Both the position numbers and the translations under genes were made by a program. Positions 1 through 7,399 of a DNA stretch of 64,000 nt are shown here, piece after piece. Below the pieces are notes generated by a model. It saw only the letters and a list, made by a program, of their open reading frames with translations. It was not told the DNA's origin and did not search any database. This DNA comes from Amylibacter sp. IMCC11727 (lineage in GTDB: Bacteria > Pseudomonadota > Alphaproteobacteria > Rhodobacterales > Rhodobacteraceae): assembly GCF_029854195.1 (NCBI RefSeq), contig NZ_CP122960.1, forward strand, positions 1,866,001-1,930,000. Direction: 5' to 3'. Numbering within the stretch: position 1 is the stretch's first letter; each line of letters starts with the position of its first letter.

Positions 1-162
1 CGCTACTTTGAACCGCTTGCCTCTTTGTCAGGGGACACAGGGGCAAAAGCACTTATCGAAACCGAAACGGCCAATCTCTGCCTGATCCCAAGGGGCGCAG
101 GCGTGCTTATGGACCTCGATACTCCCGAAGCTTGGGCCGCTTGGGAAGCGGACCGCAGCTGA
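1..162 (+). CDS. Nucleotidyltransferase (MocA-like), C-terminal fragment
   Basis: The 5' part lies outside the window; 53 C-terminal residues are seen, ending in a DLDTPEAW motif. That motif is typical of the end of MobA/MocA-like NTP transferases, which attach CMP or GMP to the molybdenum cofactor. The position just before a molybdenum hydroxylase cluster supports a role in making molybdopterin-cytosine dinucleotide for CoxL. The family call rests on the motif and context only, because the N-terminal nucleotide-binding signature is not visible. Confidence 0.6.
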   Translation, partial: RYFEPLASLSGDTGAKALIETETANLCLIPRGAGVLMDLDTPEAWAAWEADRS

Positions 163-217
163 TCCAATTCTTGCAATTCGCTGCAACCCATGGTTCCATC
201 CCCGTCAGGGAGAAACC

Positions 218-1177
218 ATGCCAGCGCAAACCTACGCCAGTCACGTCGAAAAAGTCCAAGCCGAGATCGAAGGCCGCGCCCCTGCGCGCAGCGCCATCGC
301 CGCAAGCTGGGCACGTTCCGCATTTCACCACGGCCTAGAGCCAGACCTGCGTCTGAACCAAAACGTGCTGACCCAATCCGAATTGAAACGTGAACAGGAA
401 CGGCTCGATTTACTGCTACATATCGCACGGCCAGTCATGGAACAGCTGTTTGTCGCCGTTGTTAAAACAGGCTGTTGCGTCGTTCTGACCAACAAAGACG
501 GCGTCATCCTGCACCGCCTGATCCACGAAGTTGACCGTATCGACATGAACGCCGTTGGCGCACGATCAGGCGCGATCTGGTCCGAAGAACATGCAGGCAC
601 AAACGGCATCGGCACCTGCGCCATCGAAGAACGCCCCGTCACCATCCACAAAGACCAACATTTCCGCGAAGAAATCATCGGCATGTCCTGCGCAGGTGCG
701 CCGATCTTTGATGTGACGGGTGAAATCATTGCCGTTCTGGATATTTCAAGCGCACGAGAGGATATGCACGCAAGTTTTGCCCAAGTCATGTCATCACTCG
801 TGGTTAACGCCGCCAATCGCATTGAAACCGAACACTTTCGCGCGGCCTTCAATGGTGCGAAAATCATTGTCGCCGAAGGCCATTCCAACATCGGGACGCC
901 CTTGCTCGCTTCGGATCGCGACGATCTTGTGATCGGGGCCAACCGCGCTGCGCGCCGCATGTTTGGTTTGCAAAATGAAACCTTTGAAATCCCGCTGCCC
1001 CGTCACGAGATTCTGGCCGAAGAAGCCCCGTCAAACGGGCTTTTGGATGCAGAACGGGCAACCGTGCGCCGTGCGCTCGCCACTGCGCGAGGCAACGCCA
1101 CACAGGCGGCCAAAGACCTCAACGTCAGTCGCGCCACGTTTTACCGTTTGTTGAAAAAGCACGACATCACAACCTGA
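218..1177 (+). CDS. GAF-domain transcriptional regulator with Fis-type HTH, lacking an AAA+ domain
   Basis: 319 residues. A GAF-like sensor region spans roughly residues 60-200 (HAGTNGIGTC motif, as in AcoR-type regulators). It is followed directly by a Fis-type helix-turn-helix at the C-terminus (GNATQAAKDLNVSRATFYRLLK). The sigma-54-interacting AAA+ domain of AcoR is absent: there is no Walker A or GAFTGA motif, and there is no room for one. The start is supported by GGGAGA six bases upstream. It lies upstream of and co-directional with the cox genes, with a palindrome just after its stop, so it probably controls them. Without AAA+ it would act on a sigma-70 promoter. The effector is unknown. 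Confidence 0.85.
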   Translation: MPAQTYASHVEKVQAEIEGRAPARSAIAASWARSAFHHGLEPDLRLNQNVLTQSELKREQERLDLLLHIARPVMEQLFVAVVKTGCCVVLTNKDGVILHRLIHEVDRIDMNAVGARSGAIWSEEHAGTNGIGTCAIEERPVTIHKDQHFREEIIGMSCAGAPIFDVTGEIIAVLDISSAREDMHASFAQVMSSLVVNAANRIETEHFRAAFNGAKIIVAEGHSNIGTPLLASDRDDLVIGANRAARRMFGLQNETFEIPLPRHEILAEEAPSNGLLDAERATVRRALATARGNATQAAKDLNVSRATFYRLLKKHDITT

Positions 1178-1179
1178 TC

Positions 1180-1197
1180 TGTCTCAGGTCTGAGACA
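1180..1197. promoter_or_regulatory. Perfect palindromic operator upstream of coxG
   Basis: TGTCTCA-GGTC-TGAGACA is a perfect 7-4-7 inverted repeat. It starts within a few bases of the regulator's stop codon and about 28 bases before a TTGACA box. Its spacing upstream of the promoter suits an activator site. The likely binder is the adjacent GAF-Fis protein; that is inference. Confidence 0.6.
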
Positions 1198-1224
1198 ATC
1201 CCACCGATGGGTGATGCGAAACCG

Positions 1225-1254
1225 TTGACAGGAAAGCGAAGCATCGGGTCTATT
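1225..1254 (+). promoter_or_regulatory. Sigma-70-type promoter candidate for coxGSLM
   Basis: A perfect -35 box TTGACA (1225-1230) is followed after 18 bases by TCTATT (1249-1254), a 4/6 match to TATAAT. Transcription would start near 1261, about 20 bases before the coxG start codon. The -10 box is weak, which fits a promoter that needs an activator. Confidence 0.45.
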
Positions 1255-1281
1255 TTATGCAGTCTGGGAGGAAAGCATCAC

Positions 1282-1725
1282 ATGGATATGTCTGGCCAAT
1301 ACCGTATCGAAGCCCCAATCGACGTTGTGTGGGCTGCGATCCAAAATCCCGACATCCTGCGCGAAGCCATCCCTGGCTGCGAAGATCTGGACAAAACCAG
1401 CGACACCGAAATGAACGCCAAGGTCGCACTTAAGATCGGCCCCGTGAAAGCAAAATTCGCGGGCGAGGTTGAACTTCAAGATCTAAACCCGCCCAATTCT
1501 TTGAAAATTCAGGGCGAAGGCAAAGGCGGCATTGCAGGCTTTGCCAAGGGCGGCGCGGATGTTCAATTGGCTGAAGATGGCGAGGAAACCATCCTAACGT
1601 ACACCGCCAGCGCACAAGTGGGCGGTAAAATCGCCCAACTCGGTTCGCGGCTAATTCAATCCACGGCGGCGAAACTGGCCGATAAGTTCTTTGCCAATCT
1701 AAAGGATCAACTCGCCGAAACCTAA
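1282..1725 (+). CDS. coxG: CoxG-like SRPBCC (carbon monoxide dehydrogenase subunit G) protein
   Basis: 147 residues from the ATG with GGGAGGAAAG upstream; an in-frame start 75 bases earlier has no comparable ribosome site. The protein opens with the CoxG pattern (YRIEAPIDVVWAAIQNP, then IPGCEDL) and contains the glycine-rich segment KGGIAGFAKGGAD, typical of the SRPBCC/CoxG family. In carboxydotrophs CoxG helps attach the dehydrogenase to the membrane. It is the first gene of the cox transcript, 52 bases before coxS. Confidence 0.88.
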   Translation: MDMSGQYRIEAPIDVVWAAIQNPDILREAIPGCEDLDKTSDTEMNAKVALKIGPVKAKFAGEVELQDLNPPNSLKIQGEGKGGIAGFAKGGADVQLAEDGEETILTYTASAQVGGKIAQLGSRLIQSTAAKLADKFFANLKDQLAET

Positions 1726-1777
1726 TTCGAAATCATATCATTGGCGCCATGCGCCTGTCATTTTCTGGGAGGATACG

Positions 1778-2260
1778 ATGACCAAAGTTTCAATGACCGT
1801 AAACGGGAAGGCGCGCAGCGCCGAGGTGCCCGACAATACGCTTCTGGTGGACTACATTCGCGAAAACCTGCGCCTGACAGGCACCCATGTTGGCTGTGAC
1901 ACATCCCAGTGCGGCGCGTGCGTTGTGCATGTGAACGGCCAAGCGGTGAAATCCTGCACCATGCTTGCCGCCGCCGCTGATGGGGCCGAGGTGACAACCA
2001 TCGAAGGGGTCGCTGCCAGCAAAGATGAACTTCATCCCATGCAAGCTGCGTTCAAAGAGAACCACGGTCTTCAGTGCGGGTTCTGCACCCCGGGCATGAT
2101 CATGACAGCCACAGACATGGTCGAGCGTTACAAAGCATCCGGAAAAACCCTCGATGAACAAGCAATCCGTGAAGAGTTGGAAGGCAACATCTGCCGCTGC
2201 ACGGGTTATCATAACATCGTTAAATCGATCGCCGACGGCGCATCGAAAATGAACGCATAA
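1778..2260 (+). CDS. coxS: Molybdenum hydroxylase small subunit, two [2Fe-2S] clusters (CoxS-like)
   Basis: 160 residues, the usual length. The plant-type ferredoxin cluster ligands are Cys40, Cys45, Cys48 and Cys60. The second cluster is held by Cys100, Cys103, Cys139 and Cys141 (QCGFC and CRC motifs). The subunit passes electrons from the molybdenum site in CoxL to FAD in CoxM. A good ribosome site (GGGAGGATA) precedes the ATG, and coxL follows 14 bases after the stop, so the two are translated from one message. Confidence 0.95.
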   Translation: MTKVSMTVNGKARSAEVPDNTLLVDYIRENLRLTGTHVGCDTSQCGACVVHVNGQAVKSCTMLAAAADGAEVTTIEGVAASKDELHPMQAAFKENHGLQCGFCTPGMIMTATDMVERYKASGKTLDEQAIREELEGNICRCTGYHNIVKSIADGASKMNA

Positions 2261-2274
2261 GGGGAGATCAGAAT

Positions 2275-4635
2275 ATGACCGAAGGAATTGGCGCCCGCGT
2301 CCTGCGCAAAGAGGACAAGCGTTTCGTAACCGGCAAAGGCCGGTACACAGACGATATCGTTGAACCCAACCAAGCCTACGCCGCGTTTGTGCGCTCCCCG
2401 CACGCTCATGCAGAGGTGAAAGGCATCGACAAATCTGCAGCACTCGCCATGGAAGGTGTGGTTGATGTGCTGGATGGCAACCAACTGACGGGCGATGAAA
2501 TCGGCAACATCATCTGTGGCTGGGGTATTACATCCAAAGATGGCACCCCGATGAATATGGGGGCATGGTCCGCCCTTGCCACAACCAAAGTCCGCTATGT
2601 GGGCGATGCCGTGGCTGTTGTTATCGCAGACAGCAAAGCACAGGCACAAGCCGCCGCCGAAGCCGTTGATGTGGACTACAATGTCCTTCCAGCGGTTTCC
2701 AACGTTTTGGCGGCAACAGCAGAAGGCGCTCCGCAAATCCACGAAAATGCGCCCGGCAACCTGATCTTTGATTGGGAAATCGGCCTAAAGGATGAAACCG
2801 ACGCTGCCCTTGCAGGCGCAGCTCATACCACAACGATGGACATCACCAACAACCGTCTGTCGCCAAACCCTATGGAACCCCGTTCCGCTATTGCGACCTA
2901 TAACGAGGCTGAGGATCACTACACCCTCTATACCACTTCGCAAAACCCGCATGTGGCACGCCTTGTTCTGTCCGCGTTTTACAACGTGGCACCCGAACAC
3001 AAATTGCGCGTGATTGCCCCTGATGTGGGCGGCGGCTTTGGCGCCAAGATTTACATTTATCCAGAGGAAATCACCTGCTTGTGGGCATCTATGCGCACTG
3101 AACGCTCGGTGAAATGGACATCCACGCGCTCCGAAGCGTTCTTAACAGACGCTCATGGCCGCGATCACGTGTCCACGGCCACGATAGGGTTTGATGAAAA
3201 CAACAACATCGTTGGTCTCAAGGTGAACACAAAGGCGAACCTTGGCGGCTATATGTCGTTGTTCTCCTCTGCTGTGCCCACCTACCTGTACGCCACTTTG
3301 CTGTCAGGTCAGTACAACATCGCCAATGTCTATTGTGATGTGCAAACCTACTACACCAACACCGTGCCAGTAGACGCTTATCGCGGGGCAGGGCGACCAG
3401 AAGCCTGCTATCTGATTGAACGCATGATGGAAACGGCGGCCCGCGAGTTGGGCGTCGACGCAGGCGAGTTGCGTCGCCAGAACTTTGTCCAAGAATTCCC
3501 GCACCAAACGCCAGTGATCATGGCCTATGACAGCGGCGATTTCGCGGGCAACCTGGACCAAGCCAAAGCCGCCGCTGATGTGGCAGGCTTTGAAGACCGC
3601 AAAGCCGAAGCCGCGCGGCGCGGCAAACTGCGCGGTCTTGGTTACTCCAACTACATCGAAGCTTGTGGCATCGCCCCATCCGCAGCCGTTGGCTCCTTAG
3701 GGGCAGGCGTTGGCCTGTGGGAAAGCGCCGAAGTCCGCGTGAACCCCGTTGGCACAATCGAAATCCTTACGGGATCGCACAGCCACGGGCAGGGCCACGA
3801 AACCACATTCGCCCAACTGGTGTCAGACCGCTTTGATCTGCCAACCGACAACGTCCAAATCGTCCACGGCGATACGGATAAAGTGCAGTTTGGCATGGGC
3901 ACCTACGGGTCGCGCTCTGGCGCGGTGGGCATGTCCGCCATTTCCAAGGCGCTCGACAAAGTGGAAGCCAAGGTCAAGAAAATCGCGGCCCACGTTCTCG
4001 AAGCCTCCGAAGATGACATTGTTATCGAAGGCGGCGAAGTCAAAGTGGCTGGCACGGACAAAGCCATGGGCTGGCACGAGGTGGGCCTATCCGCCTACAC
4101 CGCGCACAACCTGCCCGAAGGCATGGAACCGGGATTGAAGGAAGGGGCGTTCTACGACCCGACCAACTTTACCTTCCCTGCGGGCTGTTACATCTGCGAA
4201 GTGGAAGTGGACCCAGCAACGGGCACCACGGAAATTGTGCAATTCACGGCCTCTGATGACTTTGGCACAATCATCAACCCGATGATCGTAGAAGGTCAAG
4301 TTCACGGCGGCATTGCCCAAGGTGTGGGCCAAGCCCTACTTGAACACGCAGTCTATGATGACGACGGCCAACTGCTATCAGGGTCTTACATGGATTACAC
4401 CATGCCCCGTGCGGACGATCTGCCATCTTACAGCGTGCATCATCACAGCACCGAATGCCCAGGCAACCCGCTTGGCATGAAAGGTTGCGGCGAAGCAGGG
4501 GCCATCGGCTCCCCACCTGCGGTGATCAACGCGATCACAGATGCCATTGGAAACAATAACCTCGCAATGCCCGCGACCCCATCCGCCGTATGGGCCGCCC
4601 TGCAAGAGGTCTCTGCCGCGCAAGCCGCAGAATAA
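2275..4635 (+). CDS. coxL: Molybdenum hydroxylase large subunit, form II CoxL
   Basis: 786 residues. The active-site loop reads AYRGAGR at residues 368-374. This is the form II signature, as opposed to AYxCSFR of the form I enzyme proven to oxidise CO at high affinity. The C-terminal part has the molybdenum-cofactor motif region (MKGCGEAGAIGSPPAVINAI). Gene order S-L-M also fits form II; form I operons are usually M-S-L. Form II proteins are annotated as aerobic CO dehydrogenase, but the substrate is uncertain: CO oxidation by form II is disputed and another small substrate is possible. Confidence 0.93.
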   Translation: MTEGIGARVLRKEDKRFVTGKGRYTDDIVEPNQAYAAFVRSPHAHAEVKGIDKSAALAMEGVVDVLDGNQLTGDEIGNIICGWGITSKDGTPMNMGAWSALATTKVRYVGDAVAVVIADSKAQAQAAAEAVDVDYNVLPAVSNVLAATAEGAPQIHENAPGNLIFDWEIGLKDETDAALAGAAHTTTMDITNNRLSPNPMEPRSAIATYNEAEDHYTLYTTSQNPHVARLVLSAFYNVAPEHKLRVIAPDVGGGFGAKIYIYPEEITCLWASMRTERSVKWTSTRSEAFLTDAHGRDHVSTATIGFDENNNIVGLKVNTKANLGGYMSLFSSAVPTYLYATLLSGQYNIANVYCDVQTYYTNTVPVDAYRGAGRPEACYLIERMMETAARELGVDAGELRRQNFVQEFPHQTPVIMAYDSGDFAGNLDQAKAAADVAGFEDRKAEAARRGKLRGLGYSNYIEACGIAPSAAVGSLGAGVGLWESAEVRVNPVGTIEILTGSHSHGQGHETTFAQLVSDRFDLPTDNVQIVHGDTDKVQFGMGTYGSRSGAVGMSAISKALDKVEAKVKKIAAHVLEASEDDIVIEGGEVKVAGTDKAMGWHEVGLSAYTAHNLPEGMEPGLKEGAFYDPTNFTFPAGCYICEVEVDPATGTTEIVQFTASDDFGTIINPMIVEGQVHGGIAQGVGQALLEHAVYDDDGQLLSGSYMDYTMPRADDLPSYSVHHHSTECPGNPLGMKGCGEAGAIGSPPAVINAITDAIGNNNLAMPATPSAVWAALQEVSAAQAAE

Positions 4636-4648
4636 GGAGGAAAACACA

Positions 4649-5443
4649 ATGTACGATACAAACTATCACCGTGCCGACACAGTTCTCAGCGCCACCTCAA
4701 AATTGGTGAGCGCCGAGGACGGCAAATACCTCGCAGGGGGGCAAACCCTGATCCCAACGATGAAACAACGTCTGGCAGCGCCTTCTGATCTGGTCGACGT
4801 ATCAGGTGTTGAAGAAATGCGCGGGATCGCAGTGCGCGGCAACACCATTACCATCGGGGCATCCTGTACCCACGCCGAAGTCGCCAGTTCTGCGGAAGTA
4901 ACAGGTCTAATCCCCGCCCTCGCGGCCCTTGCTGGCGGTATCGGCGATCCAGCAGTGCGCGCAAGGGGCACCATTGGTGGCTCCATCGCCAACAACGATC
5001 CCGCAGCGGATTATCCTGCGGCGTGCCTTGGCCTTGGTGCAACGATCATCACGGACAAGCGCGAAATCGCGGCGGATGATTTCTTTGTGGGGATGTTTGA
5101 AACGGCCCTTGATGAAAATGAAATCATCACGTCGGTGAATTTCCCCGCACCAACCAAAGCAGCCTATGCCAAGTTCCCCAACCCAGCCTCCCGTTACGCA
5201 ATGGTTGGCGTCATGGCAGCCCAAGCCGCGGATGGCGTGCGCGTGGCCGTCACGGGCGCTGGGTCTGATGGTGTTTTCCGCCATGCAGATATGGAAGCAG
5301 CGCTCGGTTCCGACTGGTCCGCTGCCGCAGCTGAAGGCGTAGCAACAGATCCAGGCAACATGATGGCCGACATCCACGGCTCCTCTGAATACCGCGCGCA
5401 TCTTGTGGGCGTGATGGCCGGGCGTGCCGTTGACAACAGCTAA
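4649..5443 (+). CDS. coxM: Molybdenum hydroxylase FAD-binding medium subunit (CoxM-like)
   Basis: 264 residues from an ATG with the strong ribosome site AAGGAGG, 13 bases after the coxL stop. The N-terminal FAD motif is AGGQTLIPTMKQR, and the second FAD motif RARGTIGGSIANNDPAADYPAA is clear. It takes electrons from CoxS and passes them to the respiratory chain. It is the last gene of the cox operon; a rho-independent terminator follows 19 bases downstream. No coxD, coxE or coxF maturation genes follow inside the window. Confidence 0.94.
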   Translation: MYDTNYHRADTVLSATSKLVSAEDGKYLAGGQTLIPTMKQRLAAPSDLVDVSGVEEMRGIAVRGNTITIGASCTHAEVASSAEVTGLIPALAALAGGIGDPAVRARGTIGGSIANNDPAADYPAACLGLGATIITDKREIAADDFFVGMFETALDENEIITSVNFPAPTKAAYAKFPNPASRYAMVGVMAAQAADGVRVAVTGAGSDGVFRHADMEAALGSDWSAAAAEGVATDPGNMMADIHGSSEYRAHLVGVMAGRAVDNS

Positions 5444-5462
5444 CAACTGCTAAAACAATCCA

Positions 5463-5493
5463 AAGGCCTCTGCACACCCGCAGGGGCCTTTTT
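5463..5493 (+). terminator. Rho-independent terminator of the cox operon
   Basis: An 11-bp stem (AAGGCCTCTGC / GCAGGGGCCTT, one G-T pair) is closed by a short loop and followed by TTTTT. It separates coxM from the downstream LysR gene. Confidence 0.85.
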
Positions 5494-5507
5494 CACGAGG
5501 TACGTCC

Positions 5508-6389
5508 ATGGACATCGTCCATATGAAAACCCTGATTGCTGTTATCGAAGAAAGCGGCTTCACCGCTGCTGCCGCGCGGCTTGGCATTGCCAAATCCGTT
5601 TGCTCACGTCGTATCACAGATCTGGAAACCGACCTTGGCGTGCAACTGGTCAACCGCACCACGCGATCCGTCGTGCCAACTGAACTGGGCCGTGAATATT
5701 ATGAAAGCTGCCTTGATATCCTTGCCCGCATTGATGCTGCAACCGAGGCTGCAAAAGGTGCCAATTCTGCCATATCAGGCCGCCTGCGGCTCGCAGTCCC
5801 CAGCAGCTACACCGATGCCGTGCTGGCCGCGCAATTCGACCGGTTTGCACAAGACAATCAGGATGTAGAACTGGTCCTGCACCTTTCAGACAAACGCGTT
5901 GATCTGATTTCCGAAGGGTTCGACGCCGCCATCCGCATTGGTGTGCTTGACGACAGCGGCTTGTTCGCCCGCAAACTTGGAACCACTAAAATTCGAATGT
6001 ATGCAGCACCGTCCTATCTGGCCCGTCACGGCGAACCCGACAGCTTTGATGCGTTAAACGATCACGAATGTATTCGGTACAATAACCTGACATCCGGGTC
6101 AGAATGGGTGGCGCTGCACAATGATGCCGAAGTGCGCAAACGCATCACGGGGCGGTTTTCGTCCAACTCAGGCACGTACAACCGCAACATGGCGATTGCG
6201 GGCCGTGGAATTGCGGTTCTTCCCGATTTTATCGCCTGTGATGCGGTGGAAAATGGCACGCTTGTTGAAATCCTCAAAGACTACGCCTTTCCGCTTTTGG
6301 ACATTAATATTCTCTACCCGCAAAAGCGGAACATGCCTGCCTCACTTCGCGCATTGATTACACATCTGACCGAAACCGAAGCACAATAA
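5508..6389 (+). CDS. LysR-family transcriptional regulator
   Basis: 293 residues, normal for the family. An N-terminal winged HTH covers residues 1-60 (FTAAAARLGIAKSVCSRRITDLE), followed by a periplasmic-binding-like effector domain. It is separated from coxM by a terminator and followed by an AT-rich gap, so it is probably transcribed alone. Its target is not evident: the neighbouring genes on either side have their own signals. The helix pattern is closest to the many roseobacter LysR proteins of the DsdC/CrgA-like group, but no ligand can be named. Confidence 0.93.
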   Translation: MDIVHMKTLIAVIEESGFTAAAARLGIAKSVCSRRITDLETDLGVQLVNRTTRSVVPTELGREYYESCLDILARIDAATEAAKGANSAISGRLRLAVPSSYTDAVLAAQFDRFAQDNQDVELVLHLSDKRVDLISEGFDAAIRIGVLDDSGLFARKLGTTKIRMYAAPSYLARHGEPDSFDALNDHECIRYNNLTSGSEWVALHNDAEVRKRITGRFSSNSGTYNRNMAIAGRGIAVLPDFIACDAVENGTLVEILKDYAFPLLDINILYPQKRNMPASLRALITHLTETEAQ

Positions 6390-6465
6390 TCCACTTAGCA
6401 TGCTGAAATTAAATACAAATTTTTGACGTTAAAAGTGTGTTGGTTTCAAACTTTCTCTGCGTTAA

Positions 6466-6483
6466 ACTTTACGGGCGTAAAGT
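6466..6483. promoter_or_regulatory. Perfect palindrome upstream of the cold-shock-domain gene
   Basis: ACTTTACG-GG-CGTAAAGT is an 8-2-8 perfect inverted repeat in an AT-rich stretch, 45 bases before the likely start codon. It could be an operator or a 5'UTR hairpin. Confidence 0.5.
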
Positions 6484-6527
6484 GAGCAAAGCAATTTTGA
6501 CTTTTGGTATTTTGGGGACCAACAAAA

Positions 6528-6761
6528 TTGGGACAAGCAATCAAAAAAGGCCATGTCCTTTGGTATGATCCGTCGCGGGGATACGGTTTTATTCGCGATA
6601 ACACGGATCAAACAATCTTCATCACACAAGGATCGCTCGACGCTATTGGCATGGAAGAATTGCCCGAAGGCGCAGAAATTGAATTTAATGTGATAAAGGG
6701 CAGGGCCTCTGACAAAGTGAACTCTATCGTTCATGTAGATCAGATGGGGCCAATTCAGTAG
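6528..6761 (+). CDS. Cold-shock-domain protein
   Basis: 77 residues. The RNP1-like segment DPSRGYGFIRDN and the basic-to-acidic layout (GHVLWYDP...SLDAIGMEELPEGAEIEFNV) identify a CspA-type OB fold that binds single-stranded RNA or DNA. No ATG is available. I chose TTG at 6528, with GGGGAC ten bases upstream; TTG at 6504 would add eight residues that do not fit the family. The sequence differs from housekeeping CspA (YDP in place of the usual WFN). The stop codon forms the first base of the terminator stem. Confidence 0.8.
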   Translation: MGQAIKKGHVLWYDPSRGYGFIRDNTDQTIFITQGSLDAIGMEELPEGAEIEFNVIKGRASDKVNSIVHVDQMGPIQ

Positions 6762-6790
6762 ATACGCCTCTTTGATGTAAGAGGCGTATC
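6761..6790. terminator. Convergent hairpin between the cold-shock gene and ilvH
   Basis: A perfect 12-bp stem (GATACGCCTCTT / AAGAGGCGTATC) with a 6-base loop lies between two converging genes and begins on the last base of the upstream stop codon. There is no U-tract on either side, only AAAAA on the plus strand, so termination is likely but unproven. Confidence 0.6.
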
Positions 6791-6801
6791 AAAAACGGGG
6801 G

Positions 6802-7353
6802 TTACGTGCCGCGCATGATCGCGGCCACACCTGTGCGTGCGATTTCAACCATACCCAAAGGCCGCATCATTTCCGCGAACGCATCAATCTTTTCAGGTGC
6901 GCCAGTGATTTCAAACACGAAACTCTCCAAAGTGCTGTCTACAACCCGCGCACGGAACACTTCGGATGTGCGCAGGGCTTCGACCCGCTTGTCACCCACA
7001 CCCGCCACTTTAATCAACGCCAACTCACGCTCAACGCTTGGCCCTTCAACGGTCAGGTCATGCACGTCGTGAACGGGCACCAAACGACCCAACTGCGCTT
7101 TGATCTGTTCAATCACTGCAGGCGTGCCCGTTGTCACAACCGTAATGCGCGACCGATGACCCTCGTGGTCAATCTCGGCCACCGTCAGGCTTTCGATGTT
7201 GTACCCACGGCCTGAAAACAGACCGATGACACGGGCCAAAACCCCCGCTTCGTTGTCCACAATCACTGCGAGCGTGTGTGTTTCGATCTCATCGCCGTAA
7301 ACGCTTTGTAGGTTATACGCGCTGCGCCGCGATGTGCCTTTTTTAACTTTCAT
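6802..7353 (-). CDS. ilvH: Acetolactate synthase small (regulatory) subunit
   Basis: 183 residues with an N-terminal ACT domain (TLAVIVDNEAGVLARVIGLFSGRGYNIESLTV) that senses valine, and the C-terminal ALS-associated domain. It activates IlvI and confers feedback inhibition at the first common step of branched-chain amino-acid synthesis. It lies 46 bases downstream of ilvI on the same strand. Its 3' end meets a converging cold-shock gene at a shared hairpin. Confidence 0.97.
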   Translation of the reverse strand: MKVKKGTSRRSAYNLQSVYGDEIETHTLAVIVDNEAGVLARVIGLFSGRGYNIESLTVAEIDHEGHRSRITVVTTGTPAVIEQIKAQLGRLVPVHDVHDLTVEGPSVERELALIKVAGVGDKRVEALRTSEVFRARVVDSTLESFVFEITGAPEKIDAFAEMMRPLGMVEIARTGVAAIMRGT

Positions 7354-7399
7354 AGTACTTTTCCTATTCTGATCTTTTGGTTGGGGGCAGGGCGGTGGT

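Noticed and set aside
218..1177. Sigma-54-dependent activator
   Set aside because: No AAA+ domain or GAFTGA loop is present; GAF and Fis HTH alone do not open sigma-54 complexes.
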